Source: Chloroflexota bacterium (GTDB taxonomy: Bacteria; Chloroflexota; Dehalococcoidia; RBG-13-53-26). Taken from it: DNA of 12,728 nt. Positions 1 through 5,134 of this stretch are shown piece by piece (the stretch's first letter is position 1; each line of letters starts with the position of its first letter). The stretch covers positions 1 through 12,728 of the forward strand of contig JAUWXW010000017.1 in the NCBI GenBank assembly GCA_030616195.1, written 5' to 3'. A program made the position numbers and the translations under genes. A model generated the notes under the pieces. It was not told the origin of the DNA and did no database searches. It worked only from the letters and a program-made list of their open reading frames with translations.

Positions 1-28
1 CCCAGTTGTTGAAGCTGTAGTCATTTCT
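1..28 (-). pseudogene. Continuation of the thiolase frame beyond an in-frame TAG
   Basis: Directly after the TAG at 29-31 the same minus-strand frame reads RNDYSFNNW and stays open to the window edge. SCP-x-type thiolases have, after the Gly-Pro of this region, a stretch of the form Leu-Arg-x-Asp-Tyr-x-Phe followed by an aromatic residue. The nine residues fit that register without a gap. I infer that they belong to the same gene and that the stop replaces a sense codon. About 130 residues of a normal thiolase would lie to the left of the window. Confidence 0.55.
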
Positions 29-799
29 CTACTTGACACAAACCGGGCCGCAGCAATTCAACACACCTTTGACTGTGATATATTCACCCCCAGGCCTAAA
101 AGACTTAGCGTCGTCGGTGCGGCACAGTATTGCTGCGAATGCCCCATCGTTCACTCCACAGCAGTCAAGAAGGCCCAGGGGCCAGGCTATTATTGGGGCG
201 TTCAGTACCTCTTCTACAGTTATCTGTCGCCGCATCCAGGCTCTTGGATTTCGAGACCCATTGTAATGGCTTTTCACCGATATCTTGGCCAGGAGTCTTT
301 TGCCTTCCTCCGGACTCAGGCCATACTCGGAGAAGTATCTGGTGGCGGCCAGTGCATAACGACCTACTCCACCGCCAATTTCCGGGGCTGCCCCATAGAC
401 AGGATGCCACTTGCCGGGGAAGCCTTGGCCGATCCCCCCAAAGCCGACATCCTTCATCTTGTCCCAGCCTACTGCCAGTACAAGGTCATAGACCTTGGAG
501 GCTATCGCCAGGACTGCTCCTCTAATTATGTCTGCACCAGTGCCACAGGCGTTTTCCACCCGGGTGACTGGTATGAATTGCAACTGCAGGGCACTTGACA
601 GAATGATCCCCGTCATGGCTGTACCAGGAATGGTGTGTCCCACCCAGGCAGCCTGAATATCCTTTGCCTCTACTCCAGCGTCATCGAAGGCTTCAGAGGC
701 AGCATCTACAATCAAGTCAATGGGATCCTTGTCCCAAAGCTCACCGAACGGGGTGCAGCCCATACCGACTATGGCTACTTTGTCTTTTAAGCTTTCCAT
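29..799 (-). CDS. SCP-x-type thiolase (acetyl-CoA acetyltransferase family), interrupted by in-frame TAG
   Basis: This is a 256-residue thiolase-fold protein. Family members cleave or form 3-ketoacyl-CoA through an active-site cysteine. The N-terminus (DKVAIVGMGCTPFG) is typical of the SCP-x/lipid-transfer subfamily. The nucleophile is Cys85 in ENACGTGAD. Further family features are His178 in SHYNGSRNP and the LLDCCGVNDGA segment at 210-220. Full-length members have about 380-400 residues, so the C-terminal third, with its catalytic Cys/His segment, is missing from this reading frame. The ATG start is preceded by GGAGAGAGG at good spacing. TAG is the normal stop of several other genes here (rpmE, DUF1385, hisI, dxs), so routine recoding is unlikely. 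A nonsense mutation or a sequencing/assembly error is the simplest reading. Such thiolases often sit beside an OB-fold/zinc-ribbon partner, but none is visible in the window. Confidence 0.85.
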   Translation of the reverse strand: MESLKDKVAIVGMGCTPFGELWDKDPIDLIVDAASEAFDDAGVEAKDIQAAWVGHTIPGTAMTGIILSSALQLQFIPVTRVENACGTGADIIRGAVLAIASKVYDLVLAVGWDKMKDVGFGGIGQGFPGKWHPVYGAAPEIGGGVGRYALAATRYFSEYGLSPEEGKRLLAKISVKSHYNGSRNPRAWMRRQITVEEVLNAPIIAWPLGLLDCCGVNDGAFAAILCRTDDAKSFRPGGEYITVKGVLNCCGPVCVK

Positions 800-1034
800 T
801 CCTCTCTCCTTAGCACCTTATTGGCCGAACCCGCCAAAAAAATGGTTATGGAAGCCTGAGTCTTCAAGCTGTTTCCTGAATGCCACCTCCACCTTTCATT
901 CCCACTTCGACCTTCGGAGTATCCAGGTCTGCCGTCACACTGCAGAACTACCTCTTTGGGTTCAAAGGCCAGTACGATCCTCATCGCCCCTTACCGCTTC
1001 AGGGTTAACCACGGAGTTGACAGGCACAGGGGGC

Positions 1035-1125
1035 GCAGCATAAGAGTGATTTTCTCATGCTGCTACGTTCAGTGCAAGTCCCAAAGCCGTCATTAAGACG
1101 GAGATATGGGCCATTTTTGTGGCCC
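1035..1125. other. Three consecutive hairpins, possible structured RNA
   Basis: Three perfect inverted repeats lie within 91 bases. The first is GCAGCAT (1035-1041) with ATGCTGC (1057-1063). The second is CCGTC (1087-1091) with GACGG (1097-1101), loop ATTAA. The third is GGGCCA (1108-1113) with TGGCCC (1120-1125), loop TTTTTG. No U-run follows on either strand, so these are not classic terminators. I recognise no known RNA family. Confidence 0.3.
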
Positions 1126-1278
1126 TCAAGGGGCACTCTGGGTTCGACGTCACCAAAAGCAGGCCACTTTGGCCCGCGAAACGGTTGACGCTCGAGAGAC
1201 CACACCTGTTCCCCCGGGGCTTGCTATTTGGTCGACGGCGAGGAGACTGGACGAGGTACTGCCGCCGGGGGTGGTGGA

Positions 1279-1309
1279 AAATCAAAATGTCGCCAACTGT
1301 TTTTGATTT
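1279..1309 (-). repeat. AT-rich inverted repeat downstream of the tRNA cluster
   Basis: AAATCAAAA (1279-1287) and TTTTGATTT (1301-1309) form a 9-bp stem with a 13-base loop. It lies 17-47 bases past the 3' end of tRNA-Trp on the strand that transcribes the tRNAs. Its position suits an end-of-transcript structure, but an A/T-only stem with a single C-G pair is a weak terminator. Confidence 0.3.
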
Positions 1310-1325
1310 AGCTACGGATTAAGAG

Positions 1326-1399
1326 CAGGGGTGGCAGGACTCGAACCCACGACCGGCGGTTTTGGAGACCGCTGCTCTACCTAACTGAGCTACACCCCT
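1326..1399 (-). tRNA. tRNA-Trp (anticodon CCA)
   Basis: This 74-nt cloverleaf has acceptor AGGGGTG/CACCCCT. Its anticodon arm GCGGT-CTCCAAA-ACCGC gives anticodon CCA, and the T-arm holds TTCGAGT. The discriminator base is G, as expected for bacterial tRNA-Trp. The T-stem has two G-U pairs. The 3' CCA is not encoded. It is the last of three tandem tRNA genes. Confidence 0.95.
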
Positions 1400-1410
1400 G
1401 CATTTACTTC

Positions 1411-1486
1411 TGGTACCCCTGGTGCGACTCGAACGCACGACACGCGGTTTAGGAAACCGCTGCTCTATCCTCTGAGCTACAGGGGC
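1411..1486 (-). tRNA. tRNA-Arg (anticodon CCT)
   Basis: The anticodon arm GCGGT-TTCCTAA-ACCGC gives CCT, which reads AGG. The D-stem is GCTC/GAGC and the T-stem GTGCG/CGCAC is perfect. The acceptor GCCCCTG pairs with CAGGGGT and has a G-U at the first pair. The discriminator is A. The gene encodes its own CCA end (1411-1413), unlike its two neighbours. It lies 11 bases upstream of tRNA-Trp. Confidence 0.95.
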
Positions 1487-1489
1487 ATG

Positions 1490-1562
1490 TGGAGATAGGG
1501 GGATTCGAACCCCCGACCTCTGCGATGCGAACGCAGCGCTCTCCCTATTGAGCTATATCCCC
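1490..1562 (-). tRNA. tRNA-Ala (anticodon CGC)
   Basis: The anticodon arm CTGCG-TTCGCAT-CGCAG gives CGC, which reads GCG. The acceptor GGGGATA/TATCTCC contains the G3-U70 wobble pair, the classic alanine identity element, and the discriminator is A. T-arm GGGGG-TTCGAAT-CCCCC is perfect. The 3' CCA is not encoded. It is the promoter-proximal gene of the Ala-Arg-Trp cluster, and only 3 bases separate it from the CCA end of tRNA-Arg... in transcription order tRNA-Ala comes first. Confidence 0.95.
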
Positions 1563-1607
1563 AACTCCTGGCCAAGCCAGTGAGAACCCTCCCTCTTCAG
1601 CAGTTTG

Positions 1608-1637
1608 ATTGTAATGGCTCTTCGCTTTCCCTGTCAA
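1608..1637 (-). promoter_or_regulatory. Promoter of the Ala-Arg-Trp tRNA cluster
   Basis: On the minus strand there is a perfect -35 TTGACA (1632-1637), an 18-base spacer and -10 TACAAT (1608-1613, five of six consensus bases). The start site should be near 1600, giving a leader of about 38 nt before tRNA-Ala. It is back-to-back with the rplU promoter, with 15 bp between the two -35 boxes. Confidence 0.75.
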
Positions 1638-1652
1638 GGGAAGCTAGCTTAC

Positions 1653-1682
1653 TTGACAACGAAGCTGGCAGCCCAGTAGAAT
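1653..1682 (+). promoter_or_regulatory. Promoter of the rplU-rpmA-rpmE operon
   Basis: A perfect -35 TTGACA (1653-1658), an 18-base spacer and -10 TAGAAT (1677-1682, five of six) predict transcription from about 1689-1690. This is only about 22 bases before the inferred AUU start of rplU. It would exclude the upstream GTG at 1580 as the translation start. Confidence 0.75.
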
Positions 1683-1711
1683 TTACAGAAGACCCGATTT
1701 GGAGGGAGAGA

Positions 1712-2035
1712 ATTTACGCGCTTATTGAAACCGGAGGCAAGCAATATAAAGTAGCTCCAGGACAGGTCATCCAGGTGGAGAGACTGCCGGTAAAAGAAGG
1801 CAGCCAGGTCAAGCTGGATAAAGTCCTTCTTGTTGCCGACGAGGACAAGGTACGGGTAGGCACACCGCTGGTCAAGGGGGCAAAGGTGGTAGCTGAAGCT
1901 CTGGGAGAGGAGAAGGGCGACAAGGTGATTGTATTTAAGTATAAGTCCAAAGTGAGGTACCGCCGGAAGAAGGGGCATCGCCAGCTATACACCAGGCTGG
2001 CAATCAAGAAAATAACTTTGGGCAAAGGATCGTGA
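1712..2035 (+). CDS. rplU: 50S ribosomal protein L21, AUU start
   Basis: L21 binds 23S rRNA (with L20) in the large subunit. The 107-residue product begins (M)YALIETGGKQYKVAPGQ, the canonical L21 N-terminus, and carries the KYKSKVRYRRKKGHRQLYTRL region near the C-terminus. Length matches the family (about 100-110). Canonical L21 starts at the residue encoded here by ATT (1712-1714). The sequence GGAGG (1701-1705) lies 6 bases upstream, and the promoter -10 ends at 1682. The only ATG/GTG/TTG in frame upstream is the GTG at 1580. It lies on the far side of the promoter and would add 44 residues unlike L21. A rare AUU start, known from infC, is therefore the best model. It is the first gene of the L21-L27-L31 operon; 17 bases separate it from rpmA. 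Confidence 0.93.
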   Translation: MYALIETGGKQYKVAPGQVIQVERLPVKEGSQVKLDKVLLVADEDKVRVGTPLVKGAKVVAEALGEEKGDKVIVFKYKSKVRYRRKKGHRQLYTRLAIKKITLGKGS

Positions 2036-2052
2036 GCTGGAGGTAAACTGGA

Positions 2053-2310
2053 GTGGCACACAAAAAGGGTGGCGGCAGCACTCGCTGTGGAAGAGATAGC
2101 CAATCCAAGCGGCTGGGAGTGAAGCGGTATGGCGGTGAGGCAGTGCGAGCCGGGAATATCCTTGTTCGGCAGAGAGGCACCCGTATTTATCCCGGCAACA
2201 ATGTCGGGCTAGGAAAAGACTACACCATCTTTGCCCTGATTGATGGTGTGGTCAAGTTTGAACCTGCCAGGAAGAACAAAAGGAAGGTGAGCGTTTATTC
2301 GCTGAGCTGA
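2053..2310 (+). CDS. rpmA: 50S ribosomal protein L27
   Basis: This 85-residue protein has the invariant L27 start [20 protein letters not shown], followed by [27 protein letters not shown] sequence and the conserved G-x-N-V-G-x-G-x-D-Y-T segment (around 55-65). L27 sits near the peptidyl-transferase centre, where its N-terminus contacts tRNA. No N-terminal extension precedes MAHKK, so the cleaved leader of some Firmicutes L27 proteins is absent. The start is GTG, preceded by TGGAGGTAA about 9 bases upstream. The rplU-rpmA order is nearly universal in bacteria. Confidence 0.96.
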   Translation: MAHKKGGGSTRCGRDSQSKRLGVKRYGGEAVRAGNILVRQRGTRIYPGNNVGLGKDYTIFALIDGVVKFEPARKNKRKVSVYSLS

Positions 2311-2313
2311 GAA

Positions 2314-2526
2314 ATGAAGGAGAAGATTCACCCTACCTATTATTCTGATGCCAAGGTAGTCTGCTCCTGTGGTAATTCCTTTACCACCGGTGCTACCAAA
2401 GAGTTGCTCAAGGTAGAGCTGTGCAGTAAATGCCACCCTTTCTTCACCGGTGAACAGCGAATAGTTGATACCGCGGGGAGGATAGAGCGGTTCAGAAGGC
2501 GGTATAAGATTAAGGACCAGACTTAG
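2314..2526 (+). CDS. rpmE: 50S ribosomal protein L31 (zinc-binding type)
   Basis: This 70-residue L31 starts [20 protein letters not shown]. It has four candidate zinc ligands, Cys17, Cys19, Cys37 and Cys40, so it is the zinc-containing (C+) form used when zinc is sufficient. The [20 protein letters not shown] segment is typical. Only 3 bases separate it from rpmA and the Shine-Dalgarno is weak, which suggests translational coupling. In many bacteria L31 is followed by a DUF1385 gene and then prfA/prmC. Here DUF1385 follows but prfA/prmC do not. Confidence 0.95.
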   Translation: MKEKIHPTYYSDAKVVCSCGNSFTTGATKELLKVELCSKCHPFFTGEQRIVDTAGRIERFRRRYKIKDQT

Positions 2527-2535
2527 CTGTTGCTT

Positions 2536-2565
2536 TTGACGAACCGATCTCGGGAATTTTATAGA
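2536..2565 (+). promoter_or_regulatory. Promoter-like site upstream of the DUF1385 gene
   Basis: TTGACG (2536-2541), an 18-base spacer and TATAGA (2560-2565) lie between rpmE and the next gene. Transcription would start near 2572, leaving a leader of about 55 nt that contains the hairpin at 2585-2602. Confidence 0.45.
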
Positions 2566-2584
2566 GGAAGCTGACTCTGAGGGG

Positions 2585-2602
2585 GCGGAAAGTTCATTCC
2601 GC
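2585..2602 (+). terminator. Hairpin after rpmE, possible weak terminator or attenuator
   Basis: GCGGAA (2585-2590) and TTCCGC (2597-2602) pair around loop AGTTCA, followed by TCTTCTTGCTT, which is T-rich but interrupted. It could end part of the ribosomal transcript or structure the leader of the DUF1385 gene. Confidence 0.35.
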
Positions 2603-2626
2603 TCTTCTTGCTTATAAGGGGGAAAC

Positions 2627-3544
2627 TTGCCAGAAGATTTCCACTACGGGGGCCAGGCTGTCATCGAAGGGGTGATGATGCGGGGGCAGAGGAACATGGC
2701 AATGGCAGTACGCCGCCCTAGCGGTGACCTGACCCTCATTACCAGGCCAATAGCGGATGCCCGTGCCGGAAAGATGAGGAAGATTCCCTTGCTGCGAGGA
2801 GTGGTTGTCCTCATAGAAACGTTGGTTTTGGGCGTGCGGGCCTTGTTTCAGTCTGCCAACATATCCCTGGAGGAGGAGAAAGAGGATATCGCCGGTCCTG
2901 CATTATGGGGCATACTCATTGCCTCTCTTGGCTTTGCTGTTGCCCTTTTCTTCCTGGCCCCCCTGGGCCTTACTCACCTCGTCGATCCTCATCTTGGTTC
3001 TTCCTCCCTGGTGAGCAACATAGTAGAGGGAGTTATCCGTCTTGCCATCTTTTTCCTCTACCTTGGGGCCATTAACCTGTTACCGGACGTGAGAAGAGTT
3101 TTCGCCTACCACGGCGCCGAGCATAAGGTGATCAATGCGTATGAGGACAAAGCCCCTCTAGAGGTAGCCGCGGTAAGGAAATACTCTACGGCCCATATCC
3201 GCTGTGGGACCGCCTTTGTGTTCACAGTATTAATCCTGGCTATCATTGTTTTCGCCCTCGTGGGTCATCCAGCAATGTGGCTGCGCATCCTGTCCCGCAT
3301 TGTGCTTATCCCTGTTATCGCTGCCATTGGCTATGAAATTACTCGCCTTAGTGTCAGGTACGCCAGTAACTACCTGGTACGTGTTCTTTTGATCCCCGGA
3401 CTGACACTACAGAGAATGACCACCCGGCAGCCGGATGACAGTCAACTGGAAGCGGCGATTTATGCGCTAAACGGGGTCCTTGAGGCAGACAATCCTCGGG
3501 AGAGCAGCGTTCTTGAGCCAGCTGATCTTCAGGAGAGCGGCTAG
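2627..3544 (+). CDS. DUF1385 family integral membrane protein
   Basis: This 305-residue protein of unknown biochemical function belongs to the widespread DUF1385 family. Recognition rests on YGGQAVIEGVMMRG at the N-terminus (7-20), on YHGAEHK (161-167), on HIRCGT (190-195, with Cys193) and on the C-terminal QPDDSQLEAAIYALNGVL. Membrane segments are visible at about 92-118, 132-153, 195-213 and 220-240. A hydrophobic but amphipathic stretch at 56-76 may also associate with the membrane. The start is TTG, with AAGGGGG six or so bases upstream. Length is normal for the family (about 290-330). It follows rpmE as in many genomes, but a promoter-like site and hairpin in between suggest partly separate expression. 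It converges on hisI. Confidence 0.85.
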   Translation: MPEDFHYGGQAVIEGVMMRGQRNMAMAVRRPSGDLTLITRPIADARAGKMRKIPLLRGVVVLIETLVLGVRALFQSANISLEEEKEDIAGPALWGILIASLGFAVALFFLAPLGLTHLVDPHLGSSSLVSNIVEGVIRLAIFFLYLGAINLLPDVRRVFAYHGAEHKVINAYEDKAPLEVAAVRKYSTAHIRCGTAFVFTVLILAIIVFALVGHPAMWLRILSRIVLIPVIAAIGYEITRLSVRYASNYLVRVLLIPGLTLQRMTTRQPDDSQLEAAIYALNGVLEADNPRESSVLEPADLQESG

Positions 3545-3631
3545 TGCTCGGTTGCCATAATTAGCGTCATATCGTATGCCTTTGCTATAGCCCAGACAAG
3601 CGAGGTGGTGAACCCCGAATCAGAAATTGCC

Positions 3632-3708
3632 CCCCCTTGTCATAGGGCGGGTGCTCTGTCACCCGCCCCCGTTTGGTAGGGGACAGAGCCCCTACCCTAT
3701 GTTGGGGG
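3632..3708. repeat. Paired hairpins with complementary (kissing) loops between convergent genes
   Basis: Hairpin A is GGGCGGGTG (3645-3653), loop CTCTGT (3654-3659), CACCCGCCC (3660-3668). Hairpin B is GGTAGGGG (3675-3682), loop ACAGAG (3683-3688), CCCCTACC (3689-3696). The two six-base loops are exact reverse complements. An outer stem CATAGGG (3641-3647) with CCCTATG (3695-3701), extended by CCCCC/GGGGG (3632-3636, 3704-3708), can enclose both. It competes with the bases of the hairpins for a few pairs. The element lies between the stops of the convergent DUF1385 gene and hisI, so it could work as a bidirectional terminator or be a REP-like dispersed repeat. No second copy is in this window. 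Confidence 0.65.
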
Positions 3709-3779
3709 AGATTTGAATCGCCATTCTCTGGGTCGAAAGCGGCTTCCAACGTTATTACGTCGACTCTTGCAAAAAGACA

Positions 3780-4100
3780 CTAGTCCGTTGTTTCCGGCAC
3801 AAACTGCTGGAAGAAGCAGGTCCTATTCCCGGTGTGACAAACAGGGCCGTCAGGCTTTACCTTGAGTAGCAGGGTGTCTTCGTCGCAGTCCTTCCACATG
3901 GCGCGCAGGTTGAGATAATTGCCTGATGTGGCTCCCTTGTGCCACAACTCCTGCCGACTGCGGCTGTAGAACCATACCTGTCCTGTTTCCAAAGTTCGGC
4001 GCAACGACTCCTCATTCATATAGCCCAGCATCAGCACCTCGCCGGAATCAACATCCTGGATTATCGCCGGAATAAGCCCCTTCTCATCAAACTTTGGCAT
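3780..4100 (-). CDS. hisI: Phosphoribosyl-AMP cyclohydrolase
   Basis: HisI opens the adenine ring of phosphoribosyl-AMP in the third step of histidine synthesis. The product, ProFAR, is the substrate of HisA. This is the monofunctional form (106 residues), without the HisE pyrophosphatase domain of fused HisIE. Seen motifs are [19 protein letters not shown] (43-61), the metal-binding D-C-D-E-D (71-75) and [13 protein letters not shown] (85-97). Cys72, Cys88 and Cys95 are the expected zinc ligands. The ATG start has AAGGA about 10 bases upstream. It is the last gene of the minus-strand cluster; hisE and the other his genes are not visible here. The stop is TAG. Confidence 0.95.
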   Translation of the reverse strand: MPKFDEKGLIPAIIQDVDSGEVLMLGYMNEESLRRTLETGQVWFYSRSRQELWHKGATSGNYLNLRAMWKDCDEDTLLLKVKPDGPVCHTGNRTCFFQQFVPETTD

Positions 4101-4190
4101 TCATGCACCGTCCTTCCTGACAACGAGCCCTTAGCACCTGTCTAAAAGCCCTCCCTGCCTGACCGTCCCGTGTGTGCGACTCTTTCTATC

Positions 4191-4246
4191 GAGCCTGGAA
4201 AGGCTCTCCTACAGACAAGTTAATGTGGGAGACCCCTTCTGGGGTC
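4191..4246 (-). other. Two hairpins in the hisA-hisI gap
   Basis: GAGCCT/AGGCTC (4191-4206) has a four-base loop. GACCCC/GGGGTC (4231-4246) also has a four-base loop. Both lie in the 166-bp gap downstream of hisA. Neither is followed by a U-run on the minus strand. They could protect or process the message, or attenuate transcription into hisI. Confidence 0.35.
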
Positions 4247-4266
4247 GATCATAGTATCTGGTTCCA

Positions 4267-4977
4267 TCAAAGGGCTGCCAAAGCCTCCCCTAGCTTTATG
4301 TCTCCGGTATACAGCGCTTTGCCGACGATAGCCCCCTCCACACCGAGCTGGCTCAGCCTGGTGAGGTCGCTTATCGACGTAACACCGCCTGAAGCAATGA
4401 TCGGAAGACTTGTCTTGCTGGTTAACTCGGCGATGGCTTCAAAGTTGGGTTGAGTCAGGGTGCCATCCCGGAGGATGTCAGTGTAAATGAAACGCCTTGC
4501 CCCAAGTGCTGTCATCTGTTGAATTAGCTCAGAAGCTGTAATCGTGGTTCCTCTTTGCCAGCCATGAACGGCAACATATCCGTCCCGGGTGTCGATGCCC
4601 ACAATGACAGCATCTCCGAAACGGTGGCACGCCTCTCTTATCATCTCGGGATTTGCCACTGCCACTGTACCGAGAATAACCCTTTCCACGCCGGCGTCCA
4701 GCAACTTGGCTATGGATTCCATCTGGCGAATGCCTCCTCCGACTTGAACCGGAATGTTGATCGCCGCGGCTATTTCACCGATTACAGGTAGGTGACATAA
4801 TTTGCCTGTGGCAGCGCCATCAAGGTCGACAAGGTGCAGCCTTGGCGCCCCCAGGGAAGACCAGTGCCGGGCCATACCTACCGGGTCATCTGAGAAGACG
4901 GTTTCCTGGCTATAATCGCCTTGATAAAGGCGGACGCATTTGCCGCCTCTGAGATCAATAGCCGGAATTATCTCCAC
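4267..4977 (-). CDS. hisA: ProFAR isomerase (phosphoribosylformimino-5-aminoimidazole carboxamide ribotide isomerase)
   Basis: This 236-residue (beta/alpha)8-barrel enzyme performs the Amadori isomerisation of ProFAR, the step after HisI. The catalytic aspartates are Asp8 in PAIDLRGGKCVRL and Asp129 in VGIDTRDG. Phosphate-binding segments VQVGGGIR (77-84) and IASGGV (around 195) are in place, and length is normal (235-245). HVGWQRG-like sequence (here VHGWQRGT, 137-144) distinguishes HisA from HisF. The GTG start has AGAGGA just upstream and gives the canonical MEIIPAIDLRGG N-terminus. It follows the prenyl synthase gene by 150 bp, a gap that contains a gene remnant. A minus-strand reading frame from that gap ends with TAA overlapping the hisA start. 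Confidence 0.96.
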   Translation of the reverse strand: MEIIPAIDLRGGKCVRLYQGDYSQETVFSDDPVGMARHWSSLGAPRLHLVDLDGAATGKLCHLPVIGEIAAAINIPVQVGGGIRQMESIAKLLDAGVERVILGTVAVANPEMIREACHRFGDAVIVGIDTRDGYVAVHGWQRGTTITASELIQQMTALGARRFIYTDILRDGTLTQPNFEAIAELTSKTSLPIIASGGVTSISDLTRLSQLGVEGAIVGKALYTGDIKLGEALAAL

Positions 4978-5044
4978 GTTTTCCTCTTTTCCTCAGCAAG
5001 CTTATCGTGCTGGTGGGAAATCTCCCCGATGTGCCGCGGCCCTT

Positions 5045-5134
5045 TTACTTCCAATAATTCGCCTCTTCGTGGCAGACCAGAGCGAAGACCGAGTCGGCCA
5101 GCCAGTTAAGATATTTCAGTTTGCTGATCAGCCT
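5045..5134 (-). pseudogene. Remnant of a PduO-type cob(I)alamin adenosyltransferase C-terminus
   Basis: Overlapping and following the prenyl synthase stop, another minus-strand frame encodes KLKYLNWLADSVFALVCHEE and ends at TAA (5045-5047). PduO-type ATP:cob(I)alamin adenosyltransferases end in a motif of the form Y-L-N-R-L-S-D-x-x-F-V-L-A-R. The match (YLN-L--D--F-L) is good for such a short piece. No start codon or N-terminal 150 residues are present, so the rest of the gene seems deleted. Past the TAA, a shifted frame continues with protein-like sequence (GPRHIGEISHQHDKLAEEK) and stops inside the hisA start. This hints that the old gene ended there and that the TAA arose from a one-base indel. 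The assignment rests on about 20 residues. Confidence 0.5.

Larger units (their letters stand above)
800..1325. other. Intergenic region, no convincing gene
   Basis: These 526 bases lie between the thiolase start and the 3' end of tRNA-Trp. Open frames here have no recognisable motif or convincing ribosome-binding site. One very short minus-strand frame (864-938, GTG start, 24 codons, with an AGAGG about 9 bases upstream) gives a protein-like sequence containing DTPKVEVGMKGGGG. I do not recognise it, and it could be a gene remnant or chance. The region holds three hairpins at 1035-1125 and an AT-rich inverted repeat at 1279-1309, listed separately. A perfect -35 TTGACA (1017-1022, plus) is followed after 18 bases only by a poor -10 (TAAGAG). 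Confidence 0.5.

Noticed and set aside
29..31. TAG read as pyrrolysine
   Set aside because: TAG is the plain stop of rpmE, DUF1385, hisI and dxs here, and no pyl gene is in the window. Kept only as a check under the thiolase finding.
1580..1711. N-terminal extension of L21 from the GTG at 1580
   Set aside because: The promoter at 1653-1682 lies downstream of this GTG, the 44 extra residues are unlike L21, and a ribosome-binding site fits the ATT at 1712.
4191..4246. Classic rho-independent terminators between hisA and hisI
   Set aside because: The stems are clear, but neither is followed by a U-run on the minus strand.
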